Source: Nocardia sp. SYP-A9097
Lineage (GTDB): Bacteria; Actinomycetota; Actinomycetes; Mycobacteriales; Mycobacteriaceae
NCBI RefSeq assembly: GCF_009649815.1
Contig: NZ_WJIC01000007.1
Span: forward strand, 124,001-188,000
Reading direction: 5' to 3'
DNA length: 64,000 bases
Positions 8,169 through 15,440 of this stretch are shown piece by piece (position 1 is the first letter of the stretch; each line of letters opens with the position of its first letter). The notes under the pieces are model-generated. The model did no database searches. It had not been told where the DNA came from and saw nothing but the letters and a program-made list of their open reading frames with translations. The position numbers and the translations under genes were made by a program.

Positions 8169-9380
8169 TCACTTCCCTTCCGATTCGGGGGTGAGGGCCG
8201 CCGCCAGGGCTTGGCCGTGCCGTTCGAACGCGGCCTCGACGCCGGCCCGCATTCCGGACATGAGGCGTTCGCTATTGGCGTTGGCCCAATCCAGGGAGGC
8301 GACGCGGCTCCGATTCGCACCGGTGAAATGCGGAATCACATGCTCGGCAAAGAGTTTCACCGAACGACGGGAGGCCTCCGGATCGGCGACATTGAGCGCC
8401 AGCACCAGGAAGGTGCCGAAGCCGCCGGACTGTTCGGCCAGCGCCTCGATCGCCGCGATGGCGTCATCGGGCGAGCCGATGGTGGCGCGGCCGAAGGCCG
8501 GGAAGCCCGGACCGGTCCACTGTTCGATGGCCTCGGCGGCGGTATCACCCCACGGCACATCCATACCGCTGAGCCGCTTGATGTAATCCACCAAATGCCC
8601 TACGCCCCATTCGGCTTCGCGGCGCGCCTGTTCCCGGGTCTCGGCAATGTGCATGGGTGCGACCAGCCGCCACTTGGCGCGATCGACGGTATGACCGTTG
8701 GCGGCCATGGTCTGCTCGTAGACCTTCCAATTCGGCAGCAGCGCTTCGTATCCCGAGGGATCCGAGGCCGCCAGGGACAGCAGGCCCGCGCCGTGCTTAC
8801 CGGCCAGCACCGATCCGGATGGCGAAATGGTCGATGCCACAGCCATTTCCAGCCCACCCTGCTGATACGGCAGCAGTTGCAGGCGAGCCTCATTGAGCTC
8901 GAACCAATCAGTCTTGGCTGTAACGACTTCACCGCGCAGCAGCTGCACGATGGTCTCCATGGACTCGTGCATCATGTCGCGCTGGCGTGGCTGCGGCACA
9001 CCCATCATGGAGGCGTCCGAGGCCAGCTGACCGGGGCCGATGCCCATCATGACGCGGCCCTTGGTGAGATGGTCGAGCAGGCAGAGCCGGTCGGCCAGCA
9101 TCATGGGCTGGTGATAGGGCAGGGAATTCACGCCGGTGCCCAGGCGGATCTGGCCGGTGCGCTCGGCCGCGGCGGCGAGGAAGACCTCGGGCGCGGCGAT
9201 GATCTCCATTCCGGCGGAGTGATGTTCGCCGACCCAGGCTTCCTGATAGCCGAGTTCGTCTGCCAGCTCGACCAATTGGAGATCACGCTGGATCTGCAGG
9301 GTCGGATTGCCGTTCAGCGGATGGTAGGGCGCGATGAAGAATCCGAACCGGGTGGGTCCGGAGGTATTGGGCAGAGACAA
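8169..9380 (-). CDS. luciferase-like flavin-dependent monooxygenase
   Basis: 403 residues of the bacterial luciferase-like (LLM) TIM-barrel family, which uses reduced FMN or F420. Typical segments are RFGFFIAPYHP at the N-terminus, EAWVGEHHSAG, RIRLGTGVNSLPYHQPMML and RVMMGIGPGQL. The start is a TTG at 9380, supported by an AAAGGAG ribosome site 9 nt upstream; no better ATG fits. In this operon, between the extradiol dioxygenase and an alcohol dehydrogenase, it could hydroxylate or perform Baeyer-Villiger chemistry on a ring or side-chain intermediate. A second LLM gene (60270) lies in the other steroid-type region, but the two are different subfamilies. Substrate unknown. Confidence 0.88.
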   Translation of the reverse strand: MSLPNTSGPTRFGFFIAPYHPLNGNPTLQIQRDLQLVELADELGYQEAWVGEHHSAGMEIIAAPEVFLAAAAERTGQIRLGTGVNSLPYHQPMMLADRLCLLDHLTKGRVMMGIGPGQLASDASMMGVPQPRQRDMMHESMETIVQLLRGEVVTAKTDWFELNEARLQLLPYQQGGLEMAVASTISPSGSVLAGKHGAGLLSLAASDPSGYEALLPNWKVYEQTMAANGHTVDRAKWRLVAPMHIAETREQARREAEWGVGHLVDYIKRLSGMDVPWGDTAAEAIEQWTGPGFPAFGRATIGSPDDAIAAIEALAEQSGGFGTFLVLALNVADPEASRRSVKLFAEHVIPHFTGANRSRVASLDWANANSERLMSGMRAGVEAAFERHGQALAAALTPESEGK

Positions 9381-9476
9381 CTTTCGACGCTCCTTTGCGA
9401 TGTATTCAGTTGTGCTCCGATACGGCCGCGCGTCAGCCGGGGCTCTGGCGGATGCGCGGCCGGGTCTGTGAGCGGA

Positions 9477-10355
9477 TCAGCCCCTAGCCCACTCGTGGCC
9501 CCAGTAGCTGTCCGCGGTCATCTCTTCCGCGACGTAGTTGTCGCCGACCAGCATTCCCTCGCAACCGAATTCGAGATCCCAGTTGCCGGGGGTGCGGACG
9601 TAGAAGGAGATCATCTTGTCGTTGGTGTGCCGGCCCAGCGTGGAGGAGATGTGGTAGCCCGCCTTGGTGACGCGATCCAGTGCGCGGCCCACATCGTCGA
9701 GCGAATCGACCTCGACCATGATGTGCACGATGCCGGGGCCGTCCGGACGCGAGCCCGGGATGAGCGCGAGGCTGTGGTGGCGCGGGTTCACGCCCATGAA
9801 GCGAATCCAGATGGGATGTCCGGGCGGGCCGACACGGAACGAGCCGCGCGCGGCGAAACCCAGTACCTCGGTGTAGAACTTGCGCGCGTCCTCGATATCG
9901 CGGACCGGCAGCACCACGTGGCCCAGGCCCAGATCACCGTTGATGAAACGCGCGCCGTACTTGGTCAGCACGGGGGTGTGGTCGAGCAGCGGGCCGTGGA
10001 ACACCTCGATGGTGAAGCCGGACGGGTCGATGAAGCTGATGGCCTCCTCGACATGGCGGTTCGCGGCCTCTTCCGCAGACAGTGTGGCGACCGCGATTCC
10101 GGCTTTCTCCAGGGTCTCGCGCACCAGGGCGAGCGCGCGCGTATCCGCGACCTGCCAGCCGATGGCGATCACTTCGTCGCGCTCACCCGGCACCAGCTCC
10201 AGGCGGTAGGTGTGCTCATCGGTGCGCAGGTAGATCGAATCCGGATTCGGTCCGGTGCCCTCGGCGAAACCGATGGTGTCGAAGGCGAATTCGCGCCAGG
10301 CTTGTACGTCCGCGATGCGGGCCCGCACGTAGCCGAGGGAGCTGAAGGCAGCCAT
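9477..10355 (-). CDS. hsaC: type I extradiol dioxygenase, HsaC/BphC-like
   Basis: 292 residues with two tandem vicinal-oxygen-chelate domains. The three iron ligands of the type I extradiol enzymes are all present: H146 (LGHVVLPVRD), H211 (IVHIMVEVD) and E262 (WDLEFGCEG). The block NPRHHSLA is also conserved. HsaC of M. tuberculosis (about 300 residues) meta-cleaves the catechol 3,4-DHSA in steroid degradation, and the sequence resembles it along its length. Because BphC-type enzymes share the fold, the natural catechol here could differ. The ATG at 10355 has an AAGGAG site. It lies 18 nt after kshB on the same transcript. HsaC in the symbol field means homolog, not proven ortholog. Confidence 0.88.
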   Translation of the reverse strand: MAAFSSLGYVRARIADVQAWREFAFDTIGFAEGTGPNPDSIYLRTDEHTYRLELVPGERDEVIAIGWQVADTRALALVRETLEKAGIAVATLSAEEAANRHVEEAISFIDPSGFTIEVFHGPLLDHTPVLTKYGARFINGDLGLGHVVLPVRDIEDARKFYTEVLGFAARGSFRVGPPGHPIWIRFMGVNPRHHSLALIPGSRPDGPGIVHIMVEVDSLDDVGRALDRVTKAGYHISSTLGRHTNDKMISFYVRTPGNWDLEFGCEGMLVGDNYVAEEMTADSYWGHEWARG

Positions 10356-10373
10356 GTTGTACTCCTTGATATT

Positions 10374-11453
10374 TCAGGAATAGGTGACGGAGACGTCGTC
10401 GGTCACCGGAACCGCCTGGCAGGCCAGCACATAGCCGTCGGCCAGGTCGTCGTCTTCGAGGACTTCATTGCGCCGCATGGTGACCGCACCGGAGACCACT
10501 CGGCAGACGCAGGCGCTGCACGCACCCTCCTTGCAGGAGAAGGGCGCTTCGATGCCCTCGGCGAGCAGCACATCCAACAGTGTCCGACTGCGCGGCCAGG
10601 TGAGTTCGTGGTTTTCGCCATCGAGTTCGACCGCGACGGTGGCATTGTCGCCCTCGATCTCGGCGGCTTCGAGATCGACTGCGGTGGAGTCGGTTTCGAA
10701 GGGGTTTCCGGAGAGGGAGACGAACTTCTCGACGTGCACACGCTTGCGGTCCGCGCCGAGGGATGCCATGGCGGCGCTGACCGCATCCATGAACGGGCCT
10801 GGTCCGCAGACGAACGCCTCACGGGCAGCCCACGGCTTGGCCAGCGCGGCAAGCTGTTCCACCGACGGCAGGCCCTGCACCGACTGCAACCAGTGCAGCA
10901 CCAGCAGCCGATCCGGGTGCGCGGCAGCCAATTCCGCGAGCTCGGCGGCGAAAATAACCGAATTCTCATGCTGATTGGCGTAGATCAGCGTGACATGACC
11001 GGAGCCCTGCGCCAGCGCGGATTTCAGAATGGACAGCACCGGGGTGATTCCGCTGCCGCCGCCGAAGAGCAGCAGGTCGGAGTCCAGGGAACCCGGCGTG
11101 AAGAGTCCGGCGGGCGGCAGCACATCCAAGGACATGCCCTCAACAGCGTTGTCGCACAACCAGTTCGAGCCATAACCTTCGAATGTCCGCTTGACGGTGA
11201 CCTTCAATGGACCATCCTCGTGCGGCGCACTCGACAGCGAATAGCACCGGCTCACCGACCCGGTCCGCTCGCTCGGAATGCGCAGGGTCAGGAACTGGCC
11301 CGGCTTGTAGTCGAACCGCCCGGCGTGGCCGTCCACCGGCGCGAGTTCCAGTGACACCGCGTCGTCGGTCTCCCGCACCACGCGCACGATCCGCACCGAC
11401 GCGATGCCACCGGCAAGTTGCGCCGGTTCCGGTTCGATGTCTGTCACGGTCAT
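10374..11453 (-). CDS. kshB: 3-ketosteroid 9-alpha-hydroxylase reductase, KshB-like
   Basis: 359 residues. Domain order is FAD-binding (RCYSLSS at 69-75), NAD-binding (GGGSGITP at 131-138 and CGPGPFMD near 216-223) and a C-terminal plant-type [2Fe-2S] domain with C307, C312, C315 and C345. It would pass electrons from NADH to a Rieske oxygenase, and the partner KshA-like gene lies two genes upstream in the operon. Segments such as PGQFLTLRIPSERTGSV and SNWLCD closely resemble mycobacterial KshB. A short CxxC gene sits between the two subunits (88-nt gap to this gene). A related ferredoxin reductase for another oxygenase is the alternative reading, but KshA pairing makes that less likely. Confidence 0.92.
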   Translation of the reverse strand: MTVTDIEPEPAQLAGGIASVRIVRVVRETDDAVSLELAPVDGHAGRFDYKPGQFLTLRIPSERTGSVSRCYSLSSAPHEDGPLKVTVKRTFEGYGSNWLCDNAVEGMSLDVLPPAGLFTPGSLDSDLLLFGGGSGITPVLSILKSALAQGSGHVTLIYANQHENSVIFAAELAELAAAHPDRLLVLHWLQSVQGLPSVEQLAALAKPWAAREAFVCGPGPFMDAVSAAMASLGADRKRVHVEKFVSLSGNPFETDSTAVDLEAAEIEGDNATVAVELDGENHELTWPRSRTLLDVLLAEGIEAPFSCKEGACSACVCRVVSGAVTMRRNEVLEDDDLADGYVLACQAVPVTDDVSVTYS

Positions 11454-11541
11454 CGCAATTCCATTCCTATGCTGTCCATTTCGTTCGTGCGCCCCCTCTA
11501 CCCACAGGGACGGGGACGTTCTTCCCGCGGTGGCGGATCAC

Positions 11542-11787
11542 CTACGGCAGGGTCCGGCCGCGAGTACGGACATCTACATCGCGGGTGCTGTCGGGCAGCT
11601 CGCCCGCGGCGACGGCCGCGTCGATGCTGTCGCGCAGGGCGTGGCAGGTGTGTGACTTCAGGCCGGTGGTGGAGAGCTCCGTGCAGGCCGCTACGGCGGC
11701 TTTGTTCCATTGCACGCTGGTGTGCTGGGGGCTGAATTTCTCCACCAGTACGCAGGTCCCGCAGGACCGGCACGAAACCTGTTCCAT
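11542..11787 (-). CDS. small CxxC protein between kshA and kshB
   Basis: 81 residues starting MEQVSCRSCGTCVLVEKFSP. There is a CxxC pair at residues 6-9 plus C12, and further cysteines at about residues 34 and 48, so a small zinc or iron-sulfur site is plausible. It is not a typical ferredoxin: the cysteine spacing does not match 2Fe-2S or 4Fe-4S ferredoxins, and there is an HTSVQWNKAA block. The ATG at 11787 is preceded by AAAGG and lies 11 nt downstream of the kshA stop, which argues for translation with it. I recall similar short reading frames beside kshA in other actinobacteria, but cannot verify this. Roles could be oxygenase maturation or electron transfer; I assign none. Confidence 0.75.
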   Translation of the reverse strand: MEQVSCRSCGTCVLVEKFSPQHTSVQWNKAAVAACTELSTTGLKSHTCHALRDSIDAAVAAGELPDSTRDVDVRTRGRTLP

Positions 11788-11798
11788 GACAGTGCCTT

Positions 11799-12947
11799 TC
11801 AGGCGTCGGATGCGGCGCGCTTGGCGAGGTTGTCGGCGACCTCGGCCTCCCACGCGGTGACGGCGCGGGTGGTGTCGACCTCGAATTCGAAGCGGGTGGT
11901 CATCTCCTCGGTGACCGCCGCGGCATCGGTGTAGAACTGCTCGTACCAGCGACGCAGCTGGTAGACCGGCCCGTCCTCCTCGCACAGCAGCGGATTGTTG
12001 ATGCGCGACTTGCGCTTCCAGATGGCCGCGTCCTGTTCGAAGCCCTTGCCGAGCCCGCCGACGAACTTCTGCGCGATCTCCTCGGCCTGCTCGGGCGAGA
12101 CACCGGAAGGCCTCTTCGCGATCGCCCCGTACATGAGCACGAACTGGTTCTCATTGATCGGGTAGTGGCAGTTGATCAGATACCCCTCGACCACGAGACC
12201 GTTGGCGCTCTCGCTCTTGAGGTAATCGATCATGTAGGAAGGCCCGTAGTAGGCGGCCTCGGATTGCAGAACGTTCTTGCCGCCCAACGCTTTAGCGGTC
12301 GCGCCCATCATGTCCTCGCGCGAGACCGAGGTCATGTACTGGCTGGCGGTGTGCCCCTCGAAGACATTCTTGAAGAACGTCGGGAAGCCGTAGTGCACGT
12401 AGAAGAAGTGCGCCATATCCACGACATTGTCGATGACCTCGCGGCAATTGGCGTCCACGATCATGGAGTTCCAGGTCCAGTCGGTCCACTCATCGCTGAA
12501 CGCGGCCTCGACGCGCGGAATGGCGAGCTCGGCCGGCGGCTGCTTGCCCTCCGGGTCGTTCCACACGAACAGCTGCTTGTTCTCGACCATGGTCGGCCAC
12601 GCCTTGGTGCGGGCCAGCGGCGGCACCCGGCGCGCGTACGGAATACCGGTGCACTTGCCCTTGCCGTTCCAGCGCCAGTCGTGGAACGGGCAGGCCAGCG
12701 AGTCACCCTTGACGGTGCCGTCGGCGAGATTGCCGCCCATATGCGGGCAGTACGCGTTGAGCACATTGAGCGTGCCGTCCTCGGCGGCGAACACCACGAT
12801 CTCGGTGCCGAACGCCTTGACGGTGTGTGGCTTTCCGTCGCGGAAGTCCTCGGCCAGGCCCAAGCAGTGCCAGCCGCGCGCGAATCGGGTGGGCGGTGCG
12901 CCCGCGTCGATGACTCGCACTTCGGTGGCACCGTCAGCGGTGGTCAT
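11799..12947 (-). CDS. kshA: Rieske oxygenase, 3-ketosteroid 9-alpha-hydroxylase KshA-like
   Basis: 382 residues. The Rieske [2Fe-2S] ligands are C67/H69 (AYCPHMGG) and C86/H89 (ACPFHDWRW). The catalytic mononuclear iron is bound by H180 and H185 in DNVVDMAHFFYVHYG and by a later Asp near 306 in KGFEQDAAIW. Length and blocks such as FARGWHCLGLAEDF, YLINCHYPI and YQLRRWYEQFYTD match mycobacterial and rhodococcal KshA closely. KshA with KshB hydroxylates 3-ketosteroids at C9, which together with 1,2-dehydrogenation opens ring B. Nocardia and Rhodococcus genomes often carry several KshA paralogs with different substrate ranges (sterols, bile acids), so the substrate is open. The CxxC gene follows after 11 nt; hsaB is 85 nt upstream. 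Confidence 0.93.
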   Translation of the reverse strand: MTTADGATEVRVIDAGAPPTRFARGWHCLGLAEDFRDGKPHTVKAFGTEIVVFAAEDGTLNVLNAYCPHMGGNLADGTVKGDSLACPFHDWRWNGKGKCTGIPYARRVPPLARTKAWPTMVENKQLFVWNDPEGKQPPAELAIPRVEAAFSDEWTDWTWNSMIVDANCREVIDNVVDMAHFFYVHYGFPTFFKNVFEGHTASQYMTSVSREDMMGATAKALGGKNVLQSEAAYYGPSYMIDYLKSESANGLVVEGYLINCHYPINENQFVLMYGAIAKRPSGVSPEQAEEIAQKFVGGLGKGFEQDAAIWKRKSRINNPLLCEEDGPVYQLRRWYEQFYTDAAAVTEEMTTRFEFEVDTTRAVTAWEAEVADNLAKRAASDA

Positions 12948-13032
12948 GTGAGTTCCTCTCCCTTGCCTTGTATCGATGGTTGCGGCCGATGTGACGCCGA
13001 CGACAATGGCTGTCCCACTGGCCGGGAGGTTG

Positions 13033-13545
13033 CTACTGGTGTGCGAGACGACCGAAGCCTGCTCGATAGAAGAGCAGTGGGGTTGCCTCTGAATGCTCGT
13101 TCAAACCGGTCACGCGGGCAATGACCACCGTGTGGTCACCGCCGTCGACCTCTTCGTGCAGTTCGCAGTCGATGGTTGCCAGCGCACCCGTCAGTAGCGG
13201 TGAACCGTTCACGGACGGCGTCCAGTCGACCCCGGCGAATTTGTCCGCGCCCGGCCGTCCGAGCTGCCGGCACACCTGATCCTGGTGGTCCGCGAGGATA
13301 TTCACGGTGAAGCGCCCGGCGCGGCGGATGCGCGGCCAGCTGCTCGAGGTGCGCGCCGGGAAGAAGCTCACCAGCGGCGGTTCGATGGACAGCGACGCGA
13401 AGGACTGGCAGGCGAAGCCGACCGGTTCGCCCTCGTCGATGGCGGTGATCACCGTGACGCCCGAGGCGAAGCGCCCCAGGACTGTCTTGAATGCGGCCGG
13501 ATCGATCTCGATGGGCATCCGATCCACCTCCAGCACCGGTTCCAC
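13033..13545 (-). CDS. hsaB: flavin reductase, HsaB-like
   Basis: 170 residues of the flavin-reductase-like FMN-binding split-barrel family. It resembles HsaB, which supplies reduced FMN to the 3-HSA hydroxylase HsaA: IDPAAFKTVLGRFASGVTVIT, GFACQSFASLSIEPPLVSFFP and DKFAGVDW are diagnostic. The C-terminus is shorter than the 187-residue mycobacterial protein. I chose the GTG at 13545, with an AAAGGAG site 5 nt upstream; an ATG 42 nt earlier reads through the operator and ribosome site. It is the first gene of the seven-gene operon. Its oxygenase partner HsaA is not here but about 13 kb away (26208). The reductase may also serve the luciferase-like enzyme in this operon. Confidence 0.9.
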   Translation of the reverse strand: MEPVLEVDRMPIEIDPAAFKTVLGRFASGVTVITAIDEGEPVGFACQSFASLSIEPPLVSFFPARTSSSWPRIRRAGRFTVNILADHQDQVCRQLGRPGADKFAGVDWTPSVNGSPLLTGALATIDCELHEEVDGGDHTVVIARVTGLNEHSEATPLLFYRAGFGRLAHQ

Positions 13546-13556
13546 GGTGACTCCTT

Positions 13557-13573
13557 TATTTCGGTTCGAAATA
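13557..13573. promoter_or_regulatory. operator palindrome TATTTCGGTTCGAAATA
   Basis: Perfect 7-bp arms around a 3-nt centre, directly upstream of the hsaB ribosome site. It lies in the spacer between hsaB and the divergent IclR gene, and its size suits an IclR-family site. Binding would block or control the whole minus-strand operon. Confidence 0.65.
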
Positions 13574-13725
13574 TGGCTGCCAGTCATAACAGCAGGTCAG
13601 GAGCAGGAGGCGTCAATATCGGGGTTCGGTCACCGAGACATGAATCCGTAGACCGGGACAAAAGCTACGTAGTTCTCCCGATTCCGCGGCGTGTGGTCCA
13701 GGGCACTGTGATGGGTAGCACAAGG

Positions 13726-13752
13726 TCCGACTTCGGCACATGCCTAGTCGGA
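13726..13752. promoter_or_regulatory. inverted repeat TCCGACT-N13-AGTCGGA upstream of iclR-type gene
   Basis: Perfect 7-bp arms at 13726-13732 and 13746-13752, about 40 nt before the IclR start. A possible -10 (TAGACT, 13760-13765) follows. This may be a second regulator site controlling the regulator's own promoter. Its sequence differs from the 13557 palindrome, so the same protein may not bind both. Confidence 0.45.
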
Positions 13753-13791
13753 ATATCCCTAGACTGGATGTCTGCACCAACGGAGGCTCAT

Positions 13792-14628
13792 ATGTCCGTC
13801 GCCACGCTCCCCTCGGCGGAAGCTCGAAATACTCATACCCCTATGCGCCCCAAAGAATCTCGTAACGCCAGCGCCGAAGTGCCGGTCTCGATGATCGAGC
13901 GGATGACTCTCATCCTGGACGCCTTCGACGCCTCCACCCCCACCCTCACCCTGCTCGGCCTGGTCGAACGCACCGGGCTGCCGCGCTCCACCGTGCACCG
14001 GATCCTCGACCAGATGATCAAGCTGCGCTGGCTGGCGCACACCTCCGGCGGTTACCGCCTGGGCATGCGCGCGCTCGAGCTCGGCGGACTCACCGCCGAT
14101 CACAACGAGATTCGCGATGCCGTCTCTCCGCTGCTACACGAACTGAGCCAGCGCACCGGCATGGTCGGCCACCTCGCGGTGCTCGACGGCCGCGATGTGG
14201 TCTACCTGGACAAGGCCGGCGGCCGCTTCGCCGCCAGCCTGCCCACCCGCCTCGGCGGCCGGATGCCCGCGCACGCGACGGGCGTCGGCAAGGCCATGCT
14301 CGCCTGTCTCGAACCCAATATCGCCGAGGCCGCACTGCGCGCTCGCCTGCCCCGCCTGACCCCGCGCACCATCTGCGAGCCCGAGGCGCTCGCGCGCGAA
14401 CTCGCGCAGATCCGCATGCGCCAGGGCGTGGCCATCGACCGTGAAGAGGCCGTCATCGGGATCGCCTGTGTCGCAGCGCCGTTGCGTGGCCGTGGCACCG
14501 CCCCCGCCGCCCTCTCGCTCTCGGGTCGCGCCGATGGCATGAGCTACGACCGGCTGGCCCGCGTCGTCCTCGAGGTCGCGCACGAGGCCGGTCGCACCCT
14601 GTTCCCGCGCCGCACGCACTGGCGCTGA
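13792..14628 (+). CDS. IclR-family transcriptional regulator
   Basis: 278 residues. A winged helix-turn-helix occupies about residues 40-100 (MIERMTLILDAF, LTLLGLVERTGLPRSTVHRILDQM), followed by the IclR effector domain (GMVGHLAVLDGRDVVYLDKAGG, HATGVGKAMLACL). IclR proteins respond to small aromatic or carboxylic ligands and often control degradation operons. The ATG at 13792 has a CGGAGG site with 5-nt spacing; a longer frame reaching upstream overlaps hsaB on the other strand and is spurious. Its divergence from the hsa/ksh operon and two inverted repeats in the shared spacer make it the obvious local regulator. Confidence 0.92.
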   Translation: MSVATLPSAEARNTHTPMRPKESRNASAEVPVSMIERMTLILDAFDASTPTLTLLGLVERTGLPRSTVHRILDQMIKLRWLAHTSGGYRLGMRALELGGLTADHNEIRDAVSPLLHELSQRTGMVGHLAVLDGRDVVYLDKAGGRFAASLPTRLGGRMPAHATGVGKAMLACLEPNIAEAALRARLPRLTPRTICEPEALARELAQIRMRQGVAIDREEAVIGIACVAAPLRGRGTAPAALSLSGRADGMSYDRLARVVLEVAHEAGRTLFPRRTHWR

Positions 14629-14675
14629 CCGGACCCGTTGACCAGGACAGAAAAGGCAGTCATATGCGGGGGCGA

Positions 14676-14681
14676 TACCCT
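14676..14681 (+). promoter_or_regulatory. -10 box TACCCT of a probable leaderless transcript
   Basis: TACCCT ends 6 nt before the ATG at 14688. It favours this start for the PadR gene over an in-frame ATG at 14664, which would place the box inside the coding sequence. Confidence 0.45.
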
Positions 14682-14687
14682 TCAGCC

Positions 14688-15326
14688 ATGACCGACGGTG
14701 GCGCGCGTGGAACGCATGACGAAGAGCCGCAGGCTATTCCGGACCTGCCCACCACCGCCTGGGCGGTGCTCGGCATGCTCTCGCACGCCGATGAGCTCTC
14801 GGGCTACGACCTGAAGAAGTGGGCGGACTGGAGTCTGCAGTTCTTCTATTGGAGTCCGTCGTTCAGCCAGATCTACGCCGAACTCAAACGCCTCGAGAAG
14901 CACGGCTACGCCACCTCGCGCACCGTGGTCTCCGAGGACGGTATGCGCGGTAAGCGCATGTACGCCATTACCGACAGCGGCCGGGAAGCGGCCTCGCACT
15001 GGGTGAATCACTCCCCCGTCGAGGCTCCGGTGCTCAAACACAGTGTGATGCTGCGGGCCTGGCTCGGGCATCTCGCCGAACCCGATCGCATGCGCGAGAT
15101 CCTCAACCAGCACATCGACTACGCCGAGAAGATGCAGCGGCGCGCGCAGATCGACGCCGATGGCGCGGACTCCAACCCGGAGTGGGCGTATCCGAGCGCC
15201 GTATTGCGCTGGTGCGTACGCCATTACGAGGCGGAACGCGAATTCGCGCAGGATCTGCTGACCGATTTGGACAAATTGGCGAAGCAGCGTAGCCGCAAGA
15301 AGCCTGCCAAGGTGCAGAATCCGTAA
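14688..15326 (+). CDS. PadR-family transcriptional regulator
   Basis: 212 residues. The N-terminal PadR winged helix is clear (TTAWAVLGMLSHADELSGYDLKKW, SQIYAELKRLEKHGYATSR, KRMYAITDSGREA), and the C-terminal half is the helical dimerisation domain of the Vir_act_alpha_C type. PadR proteins typically repress efflux or detoxification genes until a phenolic ligand binds. Two MFS transporter genes follow, the first 114 nt away with a 26-bp inverted repeat before it, so control of the transporters is a reasonable inference. A start at 14664 is possible; I prefer 14688 because of the -10 box. The C-terminus is lysine/arginine rich. Confidence 0.88.
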   Translation: MTDGGARGTHDEEPQAIPDLPTTAWAVLGMLSHADELSGYDLKKWADWSLQFFYWSPSFSQIYAELKRLEKHGYATSRTVVSEDGMRGKRMYAITDSGREAASHWVNHSPVEAPVLKHSVMLRAWLGHLAEPDRMREILNQHIDYAEKMQRRAQIDADGADSNPEWAYPSAVLRWCVRHYEAEREFAQDLLTDLDKLAKQRSRKKPAKVQNP

Positions 15327-15391
15327 GAATTCCCACCCAGTTCGCGGCATGCTCACTCAACGGACTCGCTCATAGGCGGACCAAGTGGTTC

Positions 15392-15417
15392 GTGACACGG
15401 TTCACACACCGAGTCAC
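15392..15417. promoter_or_regulatory. inverted repeat before first MFS gene
   Basis: Arms GTGACACGGT and ACCGAGTCAC pair at 9 of 10 positions around a 6-nt spacer, 23 nt upstream of the MFS start at 15441. Probable binding site of a regulator, the PadR protein encoded just upstream being the first candidate. Confidence 0.55.
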
Positions 15418-15440
15418 CTACCCACCTGAAGGACGCCAAT

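Noticed and set aside
8049..11354. A 1101-residue open frame on the plus strand opposite the LLM, hsaC and kshB genes
   Set aside because: It is an antisense shadow of GC-rich genes with clear motifs on the other strand, and has no domain or ribosome site.
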